Source: Akkermansia sp. (GTDB taxonomy: Bacteria; Verrucomicrobiota; Verrucomicrobiia; Verrucomicrobiales; Akkermansiaceae). From it: DNA of 53,108 bases. A program made the translations under genes and the position numbers. Of this stretch, positions 25,749-34,256 are shown in pieces. The notes below the pieces were generated by a model that was given only the letters and a program-made list of their open reading frames with translations, did no database searches and was not told where the DNA came from. Within the stretch, counting starts at the first letter, position 1, and each line of letters opens with the position of its first letter. Location: NCBI GenBank assembly GCA_030523775.1, contig JAUNHW010000008.1, positions 43,453 through 96,560 of the forward strand, given 5' to 3'.

Positions 25749-27349
25749 GGCTGCGGTTGGCGCCCCACTTCCACGGCGTCCAGGGGGTGATCGTCCAGCA
25801 GGCGCGGTTCCCAGCCGCGCACGTCTGCGGATTTGAGATAGGTTCTGCTGCTCCAGTAGAGCGGGATGACGGGCAGCTCCTGCAGCATGGTGGATTCCGC
25901 GCGCTGCAGGGCATCCGTGCGGGTGTCTTCTGAGGTGGCGGCGCGGGCCTCGGCCAGCGCGGAGTCACAGGCGGCATTGCTCCACCCGGTGCAGTTGTTG
26001 CCGCCGCCGCTGCGCCACAGCTCCACGAAGGTGGCGGGGTCCAGGTAGTCACCGCTCCAGGAGGAGGACGAGATGTCGTACTCCATGTTCTGCTGGGCGG
26101 CCTTGTAGGCGGTCCACTCGCAGGAGCGTATCTCCACGTGGATGCCGAGCACCTTTTCCCACATGGCCTGCACGGTTTCCGCCATCACGCGCTGCACATC
26201 GCGGGAGGTGGTCATGATTTCCAGATTCGGGAAGCCCTTGCCGCCGGGGTACCCGGCTTGCGCCAGCAAATCGCGCGCAAGCTGCTCCCGCTGCTGCTCG
26301 GTGAGCCTGGCGTCCTCCGGCTGCGGCAGGGCGTAGCCCGCACCGGGCGGGGTGAAGGTGTAGGCGGGCGTACCGGCGCCGCGCACCACATCGTTCACCA
26401 GGGAGTCACGGTTGACGGCCAGATAGAGCGCGCGGCGCACCAGCGGGTTGTCCAGCGGCGGGCGCGTGGTGTTCAGGCGGTAGAAGATGGCGCAGTAGTA
26501 GGGGTCCTGGCAATAGAGCTCCCCTGCCCGTTCACGCGCCATGGAGATGAGCTCCGGGGGCACGTTGTTGGTGATGTGCAGCTTGCCATCGAAAAACATG
26601 CGGGTTTCCGTGTAGCCGTTCACGATGGGTAGGAAGCGGATGCCGCGGTTGCGCACCTCGCCCGCGCGCCAGTAGAGCGGGTTGGCGCGCACTTCCAGAT
26701 AATCGTTGAAACGGTGCCCGCGCAGCAGGTACGCGCCGTTGCCCACCCAGTTTTCCGCGCGGGCCCACAAGCTGCGGCGGTCCAGCATGCCGCCGCGCGC
26801 CTCCACCGCGTGCGCGGGCACGGGGAACCAGGTGTAGTGCTGCACCAGCTTGGGCAGGTGCGGCGTGGGACCGGCCAGCGTGAGGCGCAGCGTGCGGGTG
26901 TCCACGGCTTCCACCCCCACCTGCTCCCACGGGCATTCACCGCGGTTGTAGGCTTCTGCGTTGCGGATGGGGTAGAGCATTTCCGCGTACTTGCCGCCGA
27001 AATCGGGGTGCAGCAGGCGGCGGTAGGCGTACGCGAAGTCCTGCGCGGTCACGGGTTTGCCGTCGCTCCACTGCGCGGCGCGCAGGTGAAAGGTCCACAC
27101 GCTGGCGTCTGCATTGTGCTCCCAGGATTCCGCCATGCCGGGGCGGTCTGCGGTCATCAGCCCCTCCAGCAGGGTACAGATGATTTTCCCGTCTGCCACG
27201 GCGGTGGCCTTGTGGGGGTCCAGGCTCTGGGGCTCCTGGTTGTTGCCCACAATAAGAATGCCCTGCTCCGCCGCGCGGTCCGCGCTACTGCGGGAATCAC
27301 CGCAGGCGGCCAGTGCCAGGGCAAGCAGGATGGGGAGCAGCGCGCGCAC
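25745..27349 (-). CDS. oppA: Peptide-binding lipoprotein, OppA-like (SBP family 5)
   Basis: A 534-residue lipoprotein (LALAACG, Cys16) of extracellular solute-binding family 5. Signatures are 'GNNQEPQSLDPHKATAVADGKIICTLLEGLM', 'WTFHLRAAQWSDGKPVTAQDFAYAYRRLLHP' and 'PLDNPLVRRALYLAVNRDSLVNDVVRGAGTPAYTFTPPG'. It captures oligopeptides outside the inner membrane. The gene lies 3 bp after an L,D-transpeptidase gene, so wall-derived peptides are a plausible ligand. No ATPase gene (oppD/oppF) follows. Confidence 0.92.
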   Translation of the reverse strand: MRALLPILLALALAACGDSRSSADRAAEQGILIVGNNQEPQSLDPHKATAVADGKIICTLLEGLMTADRPGMAESWEHNADASVWTFHLRAAQWSDGKPVTAQDFAYAYRRLLHPDFGGKYAEMLYPIRNAEAYNRGECPWEQVGVEAVDTRTLRLTLAGPTPHLPKLVQHYTWFPVPAHAVEARGGMLDRRSLWARAENWVGNGAYLLRGHRFNDYLEVRANPLYWRAGEVRNRGIRFLPIVNGYTETRMFFDGKLHITNNVPPELISMARERAGELYCQDPYYCAIFYRLNTTRPPLDNPLVRRALYLAVNRDSLVNDVVRGAGTPAYTFTPPGAGYALPQPEDARLTEQQREQLARDLLAQAGYPGGKGFPNLEIMTTSRDVQRVMAETVQAMWEKVLGIHVEIRSCEWTAYKAAQQNMEYDISSSSWSGDYLDPATFVELWRSGGGNNCTGWSNAACDSALAEARAATSEDTRTDALQRAESTMLQELPVIPLYWSSRTYLKSADVRGWEPRLLDDHPLDAVEVGRQPQP

Positions 27350-27352
27350 GGC

Positions 27353-27841
27353 TTACGGCTTCTTCTTGTCCTTTTCCTCTGGTGCGGGTGGTGGCGGCGG
27401 GTCGCGGCGCACAATGGTCACGCGGGTGCCGACGGGGCATTCCTTGAAGAGGTATTGCGCGGTGGAACGGTGCAGGCGGATGCAGCCGTGGGAGGAGGGC
27501 TTGGAGCGCATGGGCCCCTGGTGCAGGCCGATACCATCATTGGTGAGGCGCATGAAGAAGGGCATGGGGGAGTCGGGGTAGAGGTTGGACTCGTGATAGC
27601 GCTCCTTGCCGATGATGCGGAATTCACCGGTTGGGGTAGGCTTGCTCTTGGTGCCTGTGCAAACGGGGAAGTAGCAGAGCACGCATTCGCCCTGGATGAG
27701 CTCACCCATCTGGGTGGCTAGGTTGATTTCCACGCGTTTGGGACCGGAGGGCTCCGGCCTGTACTCCTTGGGCTTGGGGGTGGTGCACTGTGTGAGCAAG
27801 GCCATGCCCAACACGCACATCGTCGATAACAGTCTGCGCAT
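27353..27841 (-). CDS. L,D-transpeptidase (YkuD) lipoprotein
   Basis: A 162-residue YkuD protein. The catalytic motif lies at residues 107-122: His107, His118, Gly119, Cys120, Ile-Arg-Leu (HX10HGCIRL). The enzyme forms 3-3 peptidoglycan crosslinks or attaches proteins. The N-terminal signal ends in LLTQC, a lipobox with Gln at -1, which is unusual. The C-terminus is a Pro/Lys-rich tail. First gene of an operon with the oppABC-like transporter. A second YkuD protein lies at 29161-30012. Confidence 0.88.
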   Translation of the reverse strand: MRRLLSTMCVLGMALLTQCTTPKPKEYRPEPSGPKRVEINLATQMGELIQGECVLCYFPVCTGTKSKPTPTGEFRIIGKERYHESNLYPDSPMPFFMRLTNDGIGLHQGPMRSKPSSHGCIRLHRSTAQYLFKECPVGTRVTIVRRDPPPPPAPEEKDKKKP

Positions 27842-27847
27842 GCGGAC

Positions 27848-27876
27848 AGGTTACCATCCCCCGTGCGGCCTGTCAA
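27848..27876 (-). promoter_or_regulatory. Promoter of the L,D-transpeptidase-oppABC operon
   Basis: Minus-strand TTGACA (27876-27871), 17-bp spacer, TAACCT (27853-27848), ending 6 nt before the ATG at 27841; leaderless start predicted. Confidence 0.6.
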
Positions 27877-27893
27877 CATTGCGTTTTGGGGAA

Positions 27894-29132
27894 TCAGCGC
27901 GCTTCCGGCAGGTGGTCCCAGCTGGTGGTGTAGGGCTGGGAAACGTGCGAGCTGCTCCACATGGCACGCTCCGAATGGTTGGCGAAATGCACGTTGTGGC
28001 CGGATTGCTGCAGGGAGTCCAGCACGCGCATGAGCGGCGAGGGCGCGGCATCAGGGGCATCGAAGGTGGGCTGCACGCTGGCGGCATCCTGCAGGTTGGC
28101 GAGCATCACCCCCACCTTGCGGTACCTGTAGCCGGGGCGGAACACCTGCTCCAGCAGCTCTCCCGCCGCATGGGAGAACGCTCGCGTATCATCCGTGGGG
28201 GCGCTGAAACTGCACCCCGCCTCGTTGGCATACAGCCGCCCCGCCTCCTCAAAGCGGGAGGTGCGCAGGATGACGTACAGGGAGGAGGCCATGAGCCCTT
28301 CCCCGCGCAGGATGCGCCCGGCTTTCTCCACAAAGCGGCACAGGGCGTCGCGCAGCGGCGGCAGCTCCGTGATACCGTCCTGCAGGGTGCGGGTCACCAT
28401 CACCTGCGTGCGGTTTTCCACCTCCCCCTCCACGGTGTCCAGGCAGGAGGTGCCGCGCAGCTCCAGGGCCAGGCGCTCCCCGTGCACGCCGAATGCCGCG
28501 CGCAGGCGCGCCAGGTCTGCGTTCGCAAGCTGGGCCGCCGTGATGATGCCGAGCCCCTTCATGCGCGGGGCCAGGCGGCGCCCCACGCCCCATATTTCCC
28601 CCACGGGTGTGCGCTGCAGCAGGGGCTCCCAGGCACTAGGCGCGGTAAGGGCGAGCACACCGCGGTGGCGGGCATCGTGCTTGGCGGTTTCGTTGGCCAG
28701 CTTGGCCAGCGTGCGCGTGGGGGCCAGCCCGGTGCTGACGGTGAGCCCGGTCCAGCGCAGGATGCGGCGGCGAACCTCTCGGCAGAGCGGCAACCAGTCG
28801 TGCGCATCGTCGGCATAGGAAAAGGCCTCGTCTATGCTGTACTGCTCCACGTTCGGCAGGAATTCCTCCAACACGGATATCATGCGGGCGGAGAGGTCGC
28901 TGTACAGGGCGAAATTGGCGGAGCAGACAATGGCCCCCATGCGCTGCAAGCGGTCACGGCACTTGAAAAGCGGCTCGCCCATGGCGATGCCGGCTGCCTT
29001 GGCCTCAGGGCTGCGGGAGATGACGCAGCCATCGTTGTTGGAGAGCACCACAAGCGGGCGGCGGCGCCAGTCCGGGCGGAAGACCTGCTCACAGCTGGCG
29101 AAAAAGTTGTTGCAGTCGAAGAGGAGGTACAT
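27894..29132 (-). CDS. umuC: Y-family DNA polymerase, UmuC-like
   Basis: A 412-residue translesion polymerase. 'MYLLFDCNNFFASCEQVFRPDWRRRPLVVLSNNDGCVISRSPEAKA' is the UmuC palm start with metal-binding Asp6. 'QYSIDEAF' carries the Asp-Glu pair. 'LTVSTGLAPTRTLAKLANETAK' and 'PVGEIWGVGRRL' (HhH region) follow. The start at 29132 matches homologues; an in-frame extension to 29249 runs over the spacer. No umuD lies next to it and no LexA box was recognised, so SOS control is unproven. Confidence 0.92.
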   Translation of the reverse strand: MYLLFDCNNFFASCEQVFRPDWRRRPLVVLSNNDGCVISRSPEAKAAGIAMGEPLFKCRDRLQRMGAIVCSANFALYSDLSARMISVLEEFLPNVEQYSIDEAFSYADDAHDWLPLCREVRRRILRWTGLTVSTGLAPTRTLAKLANETAKHDARHRGVLALTAPSAWEPLLQRTPVGEIWGVGRRLAPRMKGLGIITAAQLANADLARLRAAFGVHGERLALELRGTSCLDTVEGEVENRTQVMVTRTLQDGITELPPLRDALCRFVEKAGRILRGEGLMASSLYVILRTSRFEEAGRLYANEAGCSFSAPTDDTRAFSHAAGELLEQVFRPGYRYRKVGVMLANLQDAASVQPTFDAPDAAPSPLMRVLDSLQQSGHNVHFANHSERAMWSSSHVSQPYTTSWDHLPEAR

Positions 29133-29160
29133 GGGGCGGTTGGGGCATGGGATAGGGACT

Positions 29161-30012
29161 TCAGCGCCGGCGCCGCCTGGAGCGGGGCTGCGGCTTGGGC
29201 CTGGCCTCCTTGGGGTCGGCGTACACGAACACGGGCGTTCCCACCTCACAGTTCTTGAAGAGGTGCTGCGCGGTGGTGGAGCTCAGGCGGATGCAGCCGT
29301 GGGAGGCGGGGTAACCCGCGAGCGGTCCCTGGTGCATGCCCACGCCGTCCATTGTAAGGCGCATGTAGAAGGGCATGCTGGCGTTGTTGTACAGGTTGGA
29401 GTGGTGGTACCTGTCCTTCTCAATCACATGGTAGTGCCCGGTGGGCGTGGGGGTGGATCTCTTGCCGCTGCACACGGTGAAATTCAGCAGCTCCTTGTCG
29501 CCATCCATGAAGAAGCCGTGCTGGATGCTCACGTTCACGCGAATGTGCTTCCCGCGCTTCTCCGCCCGTTCCAGCGGCTCTGCATACTGCTTGTTGAACG
29601 CCTTGGCTGCCCTGAATTCCGCCCAGGATGCGGTGTCCTGCGCAGAGCGGCGTGCGCGGCGCATCTGGCTGCGCTGCCGGTCGCTCAGTGCGCTGCCGTC
29701 CTCCTTTTGCTCGGCGGTGGGGTTCAAATCCTCCGGATAGAGGAAGCCCTTGCCGTCCTTGCGCGGGCGGGGCAGCTGCATGGCGGTGACCATCTGGGCG
29801 GGGGTGAGCTTCCAGGCGGGGTCGATTTCAATCTCCACGGGCAGGTAGCGGCGGTTGAGCATGGCATCGGAGGGCTCGCGGAAGACAATCGGATACCCCT
29901 CCGGTGTAAGCTGCGGCTCCTCCTGCGCCGGCGCGGCGGGCCCAGGCTCCGCGGACTGCGCGAGCGCGGGCAGCAGGCTCAATGCCAGAACGCTGTACAG
30001 CAGGAACTTCAT
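29161..30012 (-). CDS. L,D-transpeptidase (YkuD), secreted
   Basis: A 283-residue protein with a cleavable signal (ALSLLPALAQSA), a charged 140-residue N-terminal region without a recognised domain, and a C-terminal YkuD domain. Catalytic His227, His238 and Cys240 lie in HQGPLAGYPASHGCIRL. It closely resembles the 27353-27841 protein over the catalytic domain ('STPTPTGHYHVIEKDRYHHSNLY'). It ends in an Arg-rich tail (SRRRRRR). Probably a second 3-3 crosslinking or protein-anchoring enzyme. Confidence 0.9.
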   Translation of the reverse strand: MKFLLYSVLALSLLPALAQSAEPGPAAPAQEEPQLTPEGYPIVFREPSDAMLNRRYLPVEIEIDPAWKLTPAQMVTAMQLPRPRKDGKGFLYPEDLNPTAEQKEDGSALSDRQRSQMRRARRSAQDTASWAEFRAAKAFNKQYAEPLERAEKRGKHIRVNVSIQHGFFMDGDKELLNFTVCSGKRSTPTPTGHYHVIEKDRYHHSNLYNNASMPFYMRLTMDGVGMHQGPLAGYPASHGCIRLSSTTAQHLFKNCEVGTPVFVYADPKEARPKPQPRSRRRRR

Positions 30013-30027
30013 GGAGGGTGGAGCCGG

Positions 30028-30056
30028 ATTTTACCAACGCGCAGCCCCCAATGCAA
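30028..30056 (-). promoter_or_regulatory. Promoter of the 30012 L,D-transpeptidase
   Basis: Minus-strand TTGCAT (30056-30051), 17-bp spacer, TAAAAT (30033-30028). It leaves a leader of about 9 nt. Divergent from the GH35 promoter in the same 119-bp gap. Confidence 0.55.
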
Positions 30057-30093
30057 GCACAGCGTAAAAAAACGGAAGAGGCGTGCTTTCTAC

Positions 30094-30122
30094 TTGCCTG
30101 CGGCGCGGCAGGCGGGTAGAAT
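30094..30122 (+). promoter_or_regulatory. GH35 promoter
   Basis: TTGCCT (30094-30099), 17-bp spacer, TAGAAT (30117-30122), 9 nt before the ATG. At most a two-base leader is expected. Confidence 0.55.
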
Positions 30123-30131
30123 GGTATAGCT

Positions 30132-32039
30132 ATGAAACTTATGTGGAAAACAGCCATGGCCGCCATGCTTGCCATGGCAACAGCCTGGGCAAGCCCGGAG
30201 GCGGTGGGCAACACGCAAGCGCCGCGCGCCGGAAAAAGGGCCGCGTTCCGCTTTGGTGGCGACCACAACCGGGAGTTCTTGCTGGACAACAAGCCGTTCC
30301 AAATCCGCAGCGGTGAAATCCACCCGCAGCGCATACCACGCCAGTACTGGCGCCAACGCATCCGCGCCGCCAAGGCCATGGGGCTCAACACAGTCTCCCT
30401 CTACATCTTCTGGAACGCCCTGGAAAAGCCGGACCACAGCTGGGATTTCTCCGGCAGCAACGATATTGGCGCGTTCATTGACCTCTGCGCCAAGGAAGGC
30501 ATGTGGGTCATCTTCCGCCCCGGCCCCTTTGTGTGCGGGGAGTGGGATTTGGGCGGCATGCCCACCTACCTGTTGAAAAACGGCGAGGCCAAGCTGCGCT
30601 GCACCGCCAACCGGGAATTCATGGACGCCCAGAAGCGCTACATGGAAAAGATGGCGGATATTGCCGTGAACCGCCTCTCCCAGAACGGCGGGCCCATCCT
30701 CATGGTGCAGCTGGAGAACGAATACGGCAGCTACCGCACCGGCCATGAGGAACATGAATACATGGAGTGGTTCAAGGAATTCTGGACCCAGAAGGGTGCC
30801 AAGGCCCTCTGCGTATCGGAGGGCGCCTCCCAAGCCCAGCTGCAGTATACGCCCAAGGGCGTGGCGCTCGGCCTGAACCCCGGCGAGAACGATGGCGCCT
30901 TCAACCGCGCCTGGGAATTCAACCCGGATGTGCCCGCATTCTCCGCAGAGACCTATCCCGGCTGGATCCGCCACTGGGGCGAGGGCAACTGGACCCCCGC
31001 GCGCAACACCCTCAACTCCGTGAAATGGTTCATGGAAAAGGGCTACTCCTTCAACCTCTTCCTGCTGCACGGCGGCACGAATTTCGGCCTCTCCGCCGGC
31101 TCCAACACCAATCCCTTCAACGGCACCGCCTTCCAGCCGGACCTCACCAGCTACGACTACGGCGCCCCCGTGGGAGAGAACGGCAACCTCACCAAGGAGT
31201 ACCACGAGTACCGGGACATTATCAAGGGATTCCTGCCGGACAACGCCAAGCTCCCCGATCCGCCGGAGACACCCAAGACCATGGAATTCCAGCCGCTCGT
31301 GCTACGCACCACGGCAGGGTTGGCAGACCTGTTCTCCGCCCACCCCGGCACCTATGATTCCCTGCCCTCCCTGGAAGCCCTGGGGCAGAACCAGGGGCTG
31401 GCGCGCTACACCGTCACCGTGCCCGCCGGGCCGGAGGCTCCGCTGCAACTCACCGCAAACGACTACGCCCAGGTCTACCTGAACGGCAAGCCCGTGGGCG
31501 TGGTGGACCGCATGAAGGAGCAGAAGGAAATCACCATTCCCGCGCGCCCCGGCCCCTCCACGTTGGAGATTGTGCTGGACACCTTCGGCCACGTGAACTA
31601 CGGCGCGTTCATTGAGAAAGACCTCAAGGGCGTGGTGGGAGAGGTGAAACTGGGAGACCAGGTGCTCAAGGGATGGCAGATAGACCTGTTGCCGCTTGAT
31701 GCGAATGCCGCGCCCAAGCCGCGCCACCACGCGCTGCAAGCCGTTTCCGGCGGGTTGTTCTATGTGGACGTGGATATGAGAGACGTGGCGGACACCTTCC
31801 TGGATATGAAGGAATGGGTGAAGGGCTACGTGTGGGTGAACGGCCACCTGCTGGGCCGCTACTGGAACCTGGGCCCGCAGGAGCGCCTGTACTGCCCCGC
31901 AAACTTCCTCAAGCAAGGCAAGAACTCCATTGTGGTACTGGACACCTTCCTGAAGCACCCGGAGAAAATACGCGGCTGCAAAGAACGCAACATGGAGGTC
32001 CACAAGCAAACCAAGGCCCTCAACAACCAATGGGAGTAG
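30132..32039 (+). CDS. Secreted beta-galactosidase, GH35
   Basis: A 635-residue glycoside hydrolase family 35 enzyme with an N-terminal signal (AAMLAMATAWA). The TIM barrel has 'RSGEIHPQRIPRQYWRQRI', the acid/base Glu197 in QLENEYGSY and the nucleophile Glu273 in AFSAETYPGW. C-terminal jelly-roll segments carry 'ARYTVTVPAG' and 'KGYVWVNGHLLGRYWNLGPQ'. It removes terminal beta-linked galactose, consistent with mucin O-glycan trimming alongside the sialic acid genes. Transcribed alone from its own promoter. Confidence 0.94.
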   Translation: MKLMWKTAMAAMLAMATAWASPEAVGNTQAPRAGKRAAFRFGGDHNREFLLDNKPFQIRSGEIHPQRIPRQYWRQRIRAAKAMGLNTVSLYIFWNALEKPDHSWDFSGSNDIGAFIDLCAKEGMWVIFRPGPFVCGEWDLGGMPTYLLKNGEAKLRCTANREFMDAQKRYMEKMADIAVNRLSQNGGPILMVQLENEYGSYRTGHEEHEYMEWFKEFWTQKGAKALCVSEGASQAQLQYTPKGVALGLNPGENDGAFNRAWEFNPDVPAFSAETYPGWIRHWGEGNWTPARNTLNSVKWFMEKGYSFNLFLLHGGTNFGLSAGSNTNPFNGTAFQPDLTSYDYGAPVGENGNLTKEYHEYRDIIKGFLPDNAKLPDPPETPKTMEFQPLVLRTTAGLADLFSAHPGTYDSLPSLEALGQNQGLARYTVTVPAGPEAPLQLTANDYAQVYLNGKPVGVVDRMKEQKEITIPARPGPSTLEIVLDTFGHVNYGAFIEKDLKGVVGEVKLGDQVLKGWQIDLLPLDANAAPKPRHHALQAVSGGLFYVDVDMRDVADTFLDMKEWVKGYVWVNGHLLGRYWNLGPQERLYCPANFLKQGKNSIVVLDTFLKHPEKIRGCKERNMEVHKQTKALNNQWE

Positions 32040-32061
32040 CCGCCAGCGATAATGGGCACAC

Positions 32062-32090
32062 TTGCCAGAGCGGAGCGTGCGTGGTAGAAT
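32062..32090 (+). promoter_or_regulatory. Promoter of the 32098 gene
   Basis: TTGCCA (32062-32067), 17-bp spacer, TAGAAT (32085-32090), 7 nt before the ATG at 32098; leaderless start predicted. Confidence 0.6.
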
Positions 32091-32097
32091 GCGAGCC

Positions 32098-33378
32098 ATG
32101 AAGAAATACGCCATCCTTTGCGCCGCCGGGCTGATGCTGCTCCCCGCCGCCACCGCCACGGAGGAGGCCATGAACGGCGCCCTCGCCGTATGGAACCAGC
32201 AGTACAGCGAGTACAGGGCCGCCCTCCAGTTTGCAAACACGGAGGAGGAACGCGCCCAGGTGAAGGAACCGGACGGCGCGGAAATTGCCGATGACCTGTG
32301 GAAATCCGTTTCCGCCAAGACGCGCGAAGGGGGAAAGGACAAGGGGAGCGCGTACGAATTCGATGAACCGTGGGCGGCCCCCGCTGTCATCTGGTTTGTG
32401 CAGCACCCCGCCGCGCTGGCCCAGGCTCTCTCCAAGAAGAAGAACCCGCAGCGGGAGACGGCCTATTACGCGGACCGCCTGATGGACGCCCTGTACCGCG
32501 TGCACTACACCCACCCCGGCGTGGCTGCCGCATGCGCCAAGCTGGCAGAGGGCAACACCGCCCGCGAATACGAGATACTGGAGAAAATCTACAGCCGCAA
32601 CCAGGACAAGAACGCGCGCGGGTGCGCCGCCCTGGGCATGAGCCTCATGCTCAGCAACCCGCTCATCTCCAGCATCGGCGGCAGCGAGCCGGAGGTGCGC
32701 GCCAAGCGCGTGTACTTCCTCAAGCGGTCCCTCACCCTCACGGAGGACAATGCCATGTTCGGCAACGCGCGCCTTTCCGAGGTGGCTTCCGAACAAGCCT
32801 ACCGCCTGCGCCACCTCATGCCGCGCAGCGTGCCCCCGCAAATCACCGTGAAGGATATGGGCGGCACCTCCGTCACCGTACCCACGCAGGGCAAGCCCCA
32901 CCTCATCCTGTTCTGGGCCCCGGAAGAGGAAACCGGCTCCACCATGGTGCGCGGTATCGACAAGCTGGCAGCCGCCAACCCCGGCCTGGAGATTGTACCC
33001 GTCACCCACTTTGCCACACCGGACACCGTGCAGCAGCTGCAGCAGCAGGGCATCAGCCGCACCTGTCTGGATGACACCGCGGGCTCCGCCGCGCGCGCCT
33101 ACCGCATCGCCGCCCTGCCCACCGCCGTGCTGGTGGGGGCGGACTGCACCATCCTCTACACCGGCGCCCCCAATATGCAGCTGCAGGCCAAAATAGATGC
33201 CTGCACCAAAGCGCAGCCCAAGGCCGAGGAACGCCCGCGCGTGATAGTGGAGGACACGCCCGCCCTGCAGCAAGCCAAGCCGCAACAGGGCCCCGCCCCG
33301 CTGGCACCCATGCCGCAGCCCCGGGGCGACACCCCGCCCGCCCTGCGCGACATGCCGCAGTTCAACGCCCCCCTTTGA
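32098..33378 (+). CDS. Secreted TlpA/thioredoxin-fold protein lacking the CXXC motif
   Basis: A 426-residue exported protein (signal ILCAAGLMLLPAATA). The first 250 residues are alpha-helical. Residues of roughly 260-385 form a TlpA-like thioredoxin fold ('KPHLILFWAPEEETGSTMVRGIDKLAAANPGLEIVPVTHF', 'YRIAALPTAVLVGADCTILYTGAP'). The WCXXC active site reads WAPEEETGS, so thiol-disulfide chemistry is unlikely. The tail is Pro-rich. The start at 32098 follows the signal peptide and promoter. Function unknown. Confidence 0.75.
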   Translation: MKKYAILCAAGLMLLPAATATEEAMNGALAVWNQQYSEYRAALQFANTEEERAQVKEPDGAEIADDLWKSVSAKTREGGKDKGSAYEFDEPWAAPAVIWFVQHPAALAQALSKKKNPQRETAYYADRLMDALYRVHYTHPGVAAACAKLAEGNTAREYEILEKIYSRNQDKNARGCAALGMSLMLSNPLISSIGGSEPEVRAKRVYFLKRSLTLTEDNAMFGNARLSEVASEQAYRLRHLMPRSVPPQITVKDMGGTSVTVPTQGKPHLILFWAPEEETGSTMVRGIDKLAAANPGLEIVPVTHFATPDTVQQLQQQGISRTCLDDTAGSAARAYRIAALPTAVLVGADCTILYTGAPNMQLQAKIDACTKAQPKAEERPRVIVEDTPALQQAKPQQGPAPLAPMPQPRGDTPPALRDMPQFNAPL

Positions 33379-33409
33379 GTTTTCCAAGCCACCCTCCGCA
33401 TACCTGGTT

Positions 33410-34249
33410 ATGAGCATGAAATCCCTAGCAAATCCGGTGCTTCTGCTGGTGGTCATGGTGATACTCGCCGTGCAGGTGCAGTACTCCATCGCAGAATCGC
33501 CGGAAGCGGCGGGCAGCATCTCCGCTTGGGCGATAACGCTGTGCGCGGTGGGCCTGCTGGTGAACGGCGTGCTGGCCCTTTCCCGCGCGCTCGCGCACCG
33601 CGGCAAGGTGACGGGGCTCGTCATTTGGTCCTTCTTCTTCCTGGTGCTGGGCTCCACCGCCTGGGTGCTCGCCACCAACACGGACGAGGAGGCGCGCGCA
33701 GACGCCGCCGCGCTCAACGCCATGCTCGCCGCCTGGCCGCGGGATGATGCGGAATATCCTTTCACAGCATCACCGGAAAACCCGGAAAGCCTGCTCAGCG
33801 TCGCCGCCCGCAGCGGCCGCCTCTCCGTGGTGCAGAACGTGCTTTCCCTGCCCGCGGCGGCTGAGCACACCGCAGAGCTGCTGCAGGCCGCGCAGGCTGC
33901 GGCGGAAGCCGGGCAGACCACCGTGCTGCAAGCCCTGCTGGATGCAGGGGTGAAGGCAGATGCCCCCTGCCGTGGCGGCACTGCCCTGCATGCAGCCGTG
34001 GCGAACAGCCACCTGCACGCGGCGGAATTGATGTTGGAACGGGGCGCAAACCCGGATACGGCGGACGCAGACGGCTACACCCCGCTGATGCACGCCGCCA
34101 TGAACGGGGACGCCACCATGGTGAGGCTGCTGCTCAAGCACGGGGCGGATCCCGCAGCCCAGACCGCGCAGGACGGCAGGGATGCGGCCTCCATGACCCA
34201 CAGCGAGGAGGTGGAGGCCCTGCTCTCCCCCGCTGATAGCGCCAAGTAG
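33410..34249 (+). CDS. Membrane-anchored ankyrin-repeat protein
   Basis: A 279-residue protein with two to three N-terminal membrane helices (about 8-28, 40-60 and 68-88), then a helical linker and ankyrin repeats. The clearest is 'GGTALHAAVANSHLHAAELMLERGANPDTADADGYTPLMHAAMNGDATMVRLLLKHGADPAAQ' (about residues 190-260), with the consensus G-TPLH-A and A---L---GA. It would mediate protein contacts on one face of the membrane. It lies 31 bp after the thioredoxin-fold gene and 7 bp before copA, but no specific link to copper is visible. Confidence 0.8.
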   Translation: MSMKSLANPVLLLVVMVILAVQVQYSIAESPEAAGSISAWAITLCAVGLLVNGVLALSRALAHRGKVTGLVIWSFFFLVLGSTAWVLATNTDEEARADAAALNAMLAAWPRDDAEYPFTASPENPESLLSVAARSGRLSVVQNVLSLPAAAEHTAELLQAAQAAAEAGQTTVLQALLDAGVKADAPCRGGTALHAAVANSHLHAAELMLERGANPDTADADGYTPLMHAAMNGDATMVRLLLKHGADPAAQTAQDGRDAASMTHSEEVEALLSPADSAK

Positions 34250-34256
34250 GAAGGAT

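Noticed and set aside
27894..29132. LexA-type SOS box before umuC
   Set aside because: No convincing CTGT-N8-ACAG or GAAC-N4-GTTC palindrome was seen in the short spacer upstream of 29132.
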